The position numbers and the translations under genes were made by a program. The notes below the pieces were generated by a model. The model was not told the origin of the DNA, made no database searches, and saw only the letters and a program-made list of their open reading frames with translations. Of a DNA stretch of 64,000 nt, positions 58,660 through 64,000 are shown piece after piece. This DNA comes from Augochlora pura. Its lineage: Eukaryota; Arthropoda; Insecta; Hymenoptera; Halictidae. The stretch covers positions 5,146,001 through 5,210,000 of the forward strand of contig NC_135772.1 of NCBI RefSeq assembly GCF_028453695.1, in the 5' to 3' direction. Positions within the stretch are counted from its first letter, which is position 1, and every line of letters starts with the position of its first letter.

Positions 58660-61600
58660 CCGCCGCCGCCTTACTTCAATTTATTCGCGGCGATTGCTGT
58701 ATGCTGGTCGAACACGCTGATCCACCGGCAGAAAATAGTCCACGAGCTCGCGAAATTATTCGAAGAGAGAATCGCGCCGAACTATTATCGCAAATTACGC
58801 GCGACGTGTTTACGAATCCTCCGCAGAATCTAACTTTATTGTCTCGCCAGCCTTCCCCGTTCTATTAGTTCCGATAAAAGAGAATGGCGCTCGGCAAGCT
58901 GGCCCTCGCGGAGAAATTATGAACGCGTGCTTTGAAAAATACGGATCGTGTGAAATTTATGAGAAAAAGTGGCGCACATCGAAATGATATATTGTTGCAG
59001 ATTTACCAAAAGTGCAGACCATGAGAACAGAATTTTCGGTGGACCGACGATGTCGGAATCGTCCCCTCGCTTGAGACAAATGGAGTACGACTATCTACGA
59101 ACGTAAGCAGCGTCTTTATTCTCGTCATCACGTTCCGCGCGTGCACGTGAGTTCAATCTTGACATTCTACGTATATATCTAAGCTATTCTTTTGTTGCTC
59201 CAGGGAACGAATGACCACAGGAAAGACATTCCGTGACCGTCTACCTATCGAGAATTTTTCCTTCGTCTCTGTTCAAAGACCGTCTTCTCTCGTCTCTCTT
59301 TATCTCTGGACGAGACTTAGGTATTTTCTATAAGCAACAACGCGTTTAACCAATTAAGTTGTTTCCGAATAATGATCAACGACGACGACATGTTCCAGAT
59401 GCTATCGAGATTACCCGAATGATAATAGCTCTACGCGTTCGTTATGGCTTCTTTAAACACAATGTTAAATGGATGTTGAAAAGCGTTTTAATTGAGAAGT
59501 CCAGGAATGAGTGAAAAAAAACGCCGACGCGCGTACAAGTGTTTTGTGAACTTCATCTTTCTCAGAATTCACGGTAATCTGATAATTGACCGTACTTCTG
59601 TCTTGCAACACCATCTCGTGCTTCCCACTTTCCCACTCTGGGCACACTATCTAAAACGATCGTGAAACATTAGGAACCAAACGGCGCAGCTTAAAATTAT
59701 GCTGCTCGAAGACACGAAGTCACGGCTAGCCAAAAAACCGAATAGACGATTATAAACTTGGTATCGCTTTCGAAGAATTCGTTTCGAAAATTAACGCGAT
59801 ATTTAAACGGAGAAGAATGAAAGCTACAGTCTCGAACGCGCGCACCTTCATTCACCGGCGGAATCATTCTACGCATGTAACATTTATTAATCGTCGCAGG
59901 CGAGTGCTATAACTCTTTGATCTTCGGAACCACGCCCTTGGACCAACGATGAATCCCGCTGGATGCCAAATAAGCGGACCAGTCAGAGATCTCTAGCGTT
60001 AACTATATTCACGTTGTCAAGTCATCCCGACTTAGTAAACACTACGACAAGTAATGTCTAAGATTTTACGGTGACTTGACTTACGACAGGAGCGGCTGTT
60101 TATCACAGTGTCAGAGTGACGCTCGTGCCGTTCGAGACGATAAAACGAATGAGCTATGCGAGGAACACTCTGAGAAATGGTGCGCCGGTCTTGAGGGCCT
60201 TTTGTTGCGACACTGATTTTAAATTAGAATTTATGGGGTGCCTGAAAACGTTCCCCGCCGAGGCCACTGTAGTTACTTGGAAAATCTATTTATCGCGATA
60301 TAAAACTTGGCTGCATCGGTAAACGGTTGCTGTCGTTCCCAACGAAACGACGCGACATACATACCAAGATCTATGACACTCGAATCGACGCGAAACGAAT
60401 TTCACGGAATAATCTTTTGATACAATTTTTGTGGGGGCGGACAATTCGTAATTAACAAACGCGAATTGCGGGTTAAAAATTACTTCGCAGCTTCGACTAG
60501 AATAAAATTTATCGAGGGTTCATTAGATTTAATCGAAAATTTAGAAATTTGAGAATGAATCGCCGTAACGAAAAACGACCAGACTAAAATGAGATAAAAC
60601 GAAAATGAAACGAGAATCGAAAATGCTTTATTTTTCAAACATTGAACCGTTGATTCACTGCTCCAAGCATTTAGCTTAAAGAGTTGGCTGTAAACCAAGA
60701 AGCGGCGGGGATAATTCGCGAGCATTTAACGGATCTGCTCGGTAAACATTCAACACTTAACTATCTAACATTATCTCCGAAGTTTAGAAATCTTCTCCAA
60801 CATCGGCTACACGTGTTTCTTTTATTCCGAGGTCTCCCTTCAAACCGTCGGCAATGCCGAAAAATGCTTTAAGTAAATTTCGACGCGACTTATTTTATTC
60901 TTTCCGCGAACATCCCTTTCGTTTGGTTAATTCCATTTAACTAAACGCGAGCTCTGGTTAATTGAACGAATGTTACAAGCGGCAGGGATAATCGGAAGAC
61001 CGCTATTATACGAACCTAACCACGGTCACACGAACTGGTTATCTCCCGCCGAGTTTCTACGAATCGAGTTCCAGCGCGGTTAGAAATGTCTCCACTGGAC
61101 TCGCGAATCTCTAGACAAAACTGGGTTTACGTTTAACGCGCTGGCGATAAAACAGAAATGTTAATATTCGATATAAATTGAACGGGGTGACAGGGAGAGC
61201 GTGTTATTGGAACGTTTTATCCATTTTGTCGGCAGCCTTTCCATTTAAAGCTTGTTCCGTCGATTCGACGCGAGTCACGAACTGTCAGTGCATTATTTTT
61301 GACCGCGCGTGTCACTCGTCGATAACACGACGACCGAAACAACAACTGGCAGCAGTTTGGCAGCGATCTGGGTCGTGAAAATTTCAATCATGCCGCACAT
61401 TAGGGGCATTCAAATCATCCAGATTATTCGGCAGCGTGTTTTAAGCCACGCATCAATCTGTTCGGTTCAGTCGTGGCGCGTCCCGTCGCGTCGCGACGCG
61501 TCGCGATGAAAAGACGAATGCTTACGTGGATAGGTGCTCTGGCTGCTCGCCAACCTATGGTCAGTACGTTTATTCCGGCCAACTGGTTTGTGCAACGCGC

Positions 61601-62294
61601 GCATCGGAGGATCCGCTTTAGTCGCTGCTAACATACGTCTACGGTTTTTGTTCTCGAACGGTTTCAGGTTTATGTATCGAGTAAAACCGGGCCGCGCGTC
61701 AAACTAATCGTTTTTGGCGTTCCGTCCCGCTCCCCGATTCGATTTCTACTTGTTTGATCAATGAAAATCCAAGTGCATCCCCCGCTTGACTTCGATTTAT
61801 ACTGGACAGCTCGCCTCTAGCCTGTGAATCAGCCTGTGTGACGCGCGACGATGGAACAATCCCGCCTCGCGTCGAATTGATATCGGAATTTTCGGCTACG
61901 GCTTATTGATCGGCTGTAGAACAATGATCGTACCGCATGAGAAATCATTTTTATTAAAAACTATCAAAAGATTTCTTTGAAACCGTCTGGTAAAAATGGT
62001 GTCGACATTAACAATTTCTAATAGACAATACTAAGGACTAAACCATCTCGGTTCTCGTATTTGCATGGTCTCTTGGACTTTTTGTATATGCAAATACGCT
62101 TTGTAAGAGAGAACTTAACTTTTACTATTCTTATGAACATTTATACCTTTGTTATTTATATAATTTTTAATGAGTAGAGAAAAACTAGTGTCATTGTTTT
62201 GTTCTCTATTTCATCCTTATTACACTGCTTTTTGAATCATGTAAATATTGTTTCTCGTTTGGTTTTTATGAACATTTTCCCAAACCTCTTTCTC

Positions 62295-62315
62295 GCCTGG
62301 CACTAAAAGGGTTAA
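62295..62315 (-). repeat. TTAA-bounded piggyBac-like terminus
   Basis: On the minus strand it reads TTAACCCTTTTAGTGCCAGG, which closely follows the CCCTTT start typical of piggyBac-type ends. The partner end was not found. Confidence 0.35.
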
Positions 62316-64000
62316 GGAACATAATGAATAATAGACATTTGTTAATGCAATAACGTGGAATATTACATGCAAGGATCGATGCATGGTTAGCCGAGCGTTC
62401 ATTTCTCTCCATTAATCATGTTCATGAACTCCAAGTGCGTCTATGTAATGGCCTATTAATAGGATATAATGGCCATTGCGCCTGCTGACATGCGACTTTG
62501 TAACTGACTAATGGATTAATGTAAAATTATAGGCGTAAAGTATCTCCTTTGCACGACGACGAAACGGAACGACGCGTTAGAGATACAGTGTATACCACCT
62601 ACCACGATATTACGTAATTTTCGACGTACAATAATATCTGAAAATGCAAAGCGTTCGACGTTGCCAGAGAATAGTTATAACCCACGAATTCAAAAATTAT
62701 CCACGCTTTCCTAAATAAGATAAGACGTATCATCGAATGCACTAAACGTTTCGTTCCCTTGTACACGATACTAATCGCGAAACAGAAGATTTACGACCGA
62801 CACAGATTAGGACGCTTTCGAACGAACACCATAAAGATCGTATCGATAAAAATATACGACGCGTTGAACTTTTGTTTCGAGAGAAGCGTCTGAAATGATT
62901 TCGAGAAGGTTTTGGAGGAAACGCAGTTACGCGCGGGGCCCCGGAGCCGTCGATTCGGGTGCAACTAGTGCAAAAGGGTGGAGGAGCACGACGTTATCCG
63001 CGGTCGAACCGGAAACAAATCATATGCATCGTCGGGTCTTGAAACCAGGTGCTAGCGAGCAGCAAACTCCTTCCTGCGGTCGTGCTAAGCTTTACATGTC
63101 GTATAAAGTTCGCGGAGCGATTCATAAAGCCGAATGGACTCTGTTGCGGAGAAAAACAATTTCCGGCAAAACAGGGAATTAAGTACTTATCTTTACGAGC
63201 GGCCGCGCAATTTTCTGAAAGAAGATACGCCGACCACCCTCGGCAAGGCACCGCAACCACCGCCGTCGCCGTCGCCGCCGCAATGGCTACCCGCCACTAT
63301 CCAGAAAAATATATAGCGGCCTCGATACCGCGTTTCAACTGCATAACGCGTTCGCAGTTTGTTGACTGAAGTTATTCCTGACGGCGGCGGGCCGGAGCCG
63401 CGAAGGAAACCGGTGGTGCGATAAGGGCGAAGGAAGAGGCATTACTGCCTCGGAGATGTCGTCGTGTCATTCCATCGAACAGGTGCATTTAGATTTCACG
63501 GGTACGGCAAATGGAGAGAAATGAACCGCCGTCCTGACAAGTGTATATCGATTCGATATACAGCGCGGTTAATTGCAACGCTATACCCAAATCACTGATA
63601 TTACGCATCCGTTTCGTTTATTGATAATGCAATCGCGTTGCTCGACATTAACAAGACATAAATAGCTCGAACATTGTACGCTCATTTTACCGTCGCGCAA
63701 ACTTTCTTTCCGATCACGGATTTAAACGAGGCAGCCGATTGAAAACGTTTAGACGTCTAATTTACGTTTATCGCGACAAACGCGTGCTCCGTCGTTGCGT
63801 CGCGATCTTCTGGAACACCCTGTATACGTTTCTCCGACGAAGGAACAACGCGCGAAGCATCGAGGCAATTAAAGTTCGCGGCAGGCTTGAACACCGAACG
63901 GCCTTGAACGGCCACTTAATTTTGATCCGACTGTATCGCCGCAAGAGCCCGGTAGAAAGGCCCGAGAGCTCTTTGACGCGAGTACGCATAGGAATAAAGT

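Larger units (their letters stand above)
54360..64000. other. Non-coding stretch, no gene recognised
   Basis: Nearly 10 kb contain no recognisable gene on either strand. Short frames, none above about 120 codons, lack motifs. CpG-rich patches lie at 57.9-58.9, 61.0-61.9 and 63.2-63.5 kb. Small structures listed separately or noted here are the fold-back at 56790-56892, a perfect hairpin at 58638-58659, a 14-base palindrome CGCGTCGCGACGCG at 61487-61500 and a CCG-type repeat at about 63258-63282. Confidence 0.55.

Overview
The window looks like non-coding DNA from an insect chromosome, most likely a hymenopteran (ant, bee or wasp). This is inferred from three things. CpG dinucleotides are common throughout instead of depleted, there is no bacterial-style gene packing, and the only recognisable coding relics are insect-type mariner and piggyBac transposases. 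One 100-base run of N (12446-12545) marks an assembly gap. The order-level assignment rests on composition and repeat content only and is not secure.

No intact gene with a recognisable product was found on either strand. Open frames are short, and the longest lie in CT/GA microsatellites or very CpG-rich DNA where stop codons are rare by chance. The recognisable content is: (1) a decayed mariner transposase at about 11.87-12.36 kb; (2) just past the gap, a set of small exons with good splice sites that keep one reading frame (12650-13240) and would encode a 64-residue, Thr/Glu/Ala-rich protein, with a further frame-compatible exon at 13332-13418; (3) a tandem array of about three and a half 648-bp units at 51.06-52.99 kb, each carrying a mutated piece of a piggyBac transposase catalytic domain, flanked by two diverged copies of another repeat (49.81-51.05 and 53.78-54.36 kb).

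The rest is a gene desert with many dispersed short repeats. There are two pairs of duplicated ~100-bp elements (5.22/6.54 kb and 37.84/38.52 kb) sharing a CTTAAG-centred core, and an inverted pair at 5.84 and 35.10 kb. Several TTAA-bounded sequences resemble piggyBac ends, and fragments ending in TATACAGGGTG recur. A ~185-bp satellite lies at 43.94-44.46 kb. Fold-back structures are at 18.93, 29.01, 30.14-30.59, 43.18, 43.81 and 56.79 kb. Microsatellites are mainly CT/GA, with some CAG, GGCA and alternating GT/GC.

No pathway or operon can be described. The window may be an intergenic region or the inside of a very large intron, and the sequence alone does not decide which. No tRNA, rRNA, known conserved insect microRNA or CRISPR array was recognised by eye; a covariance-model search was not possible.
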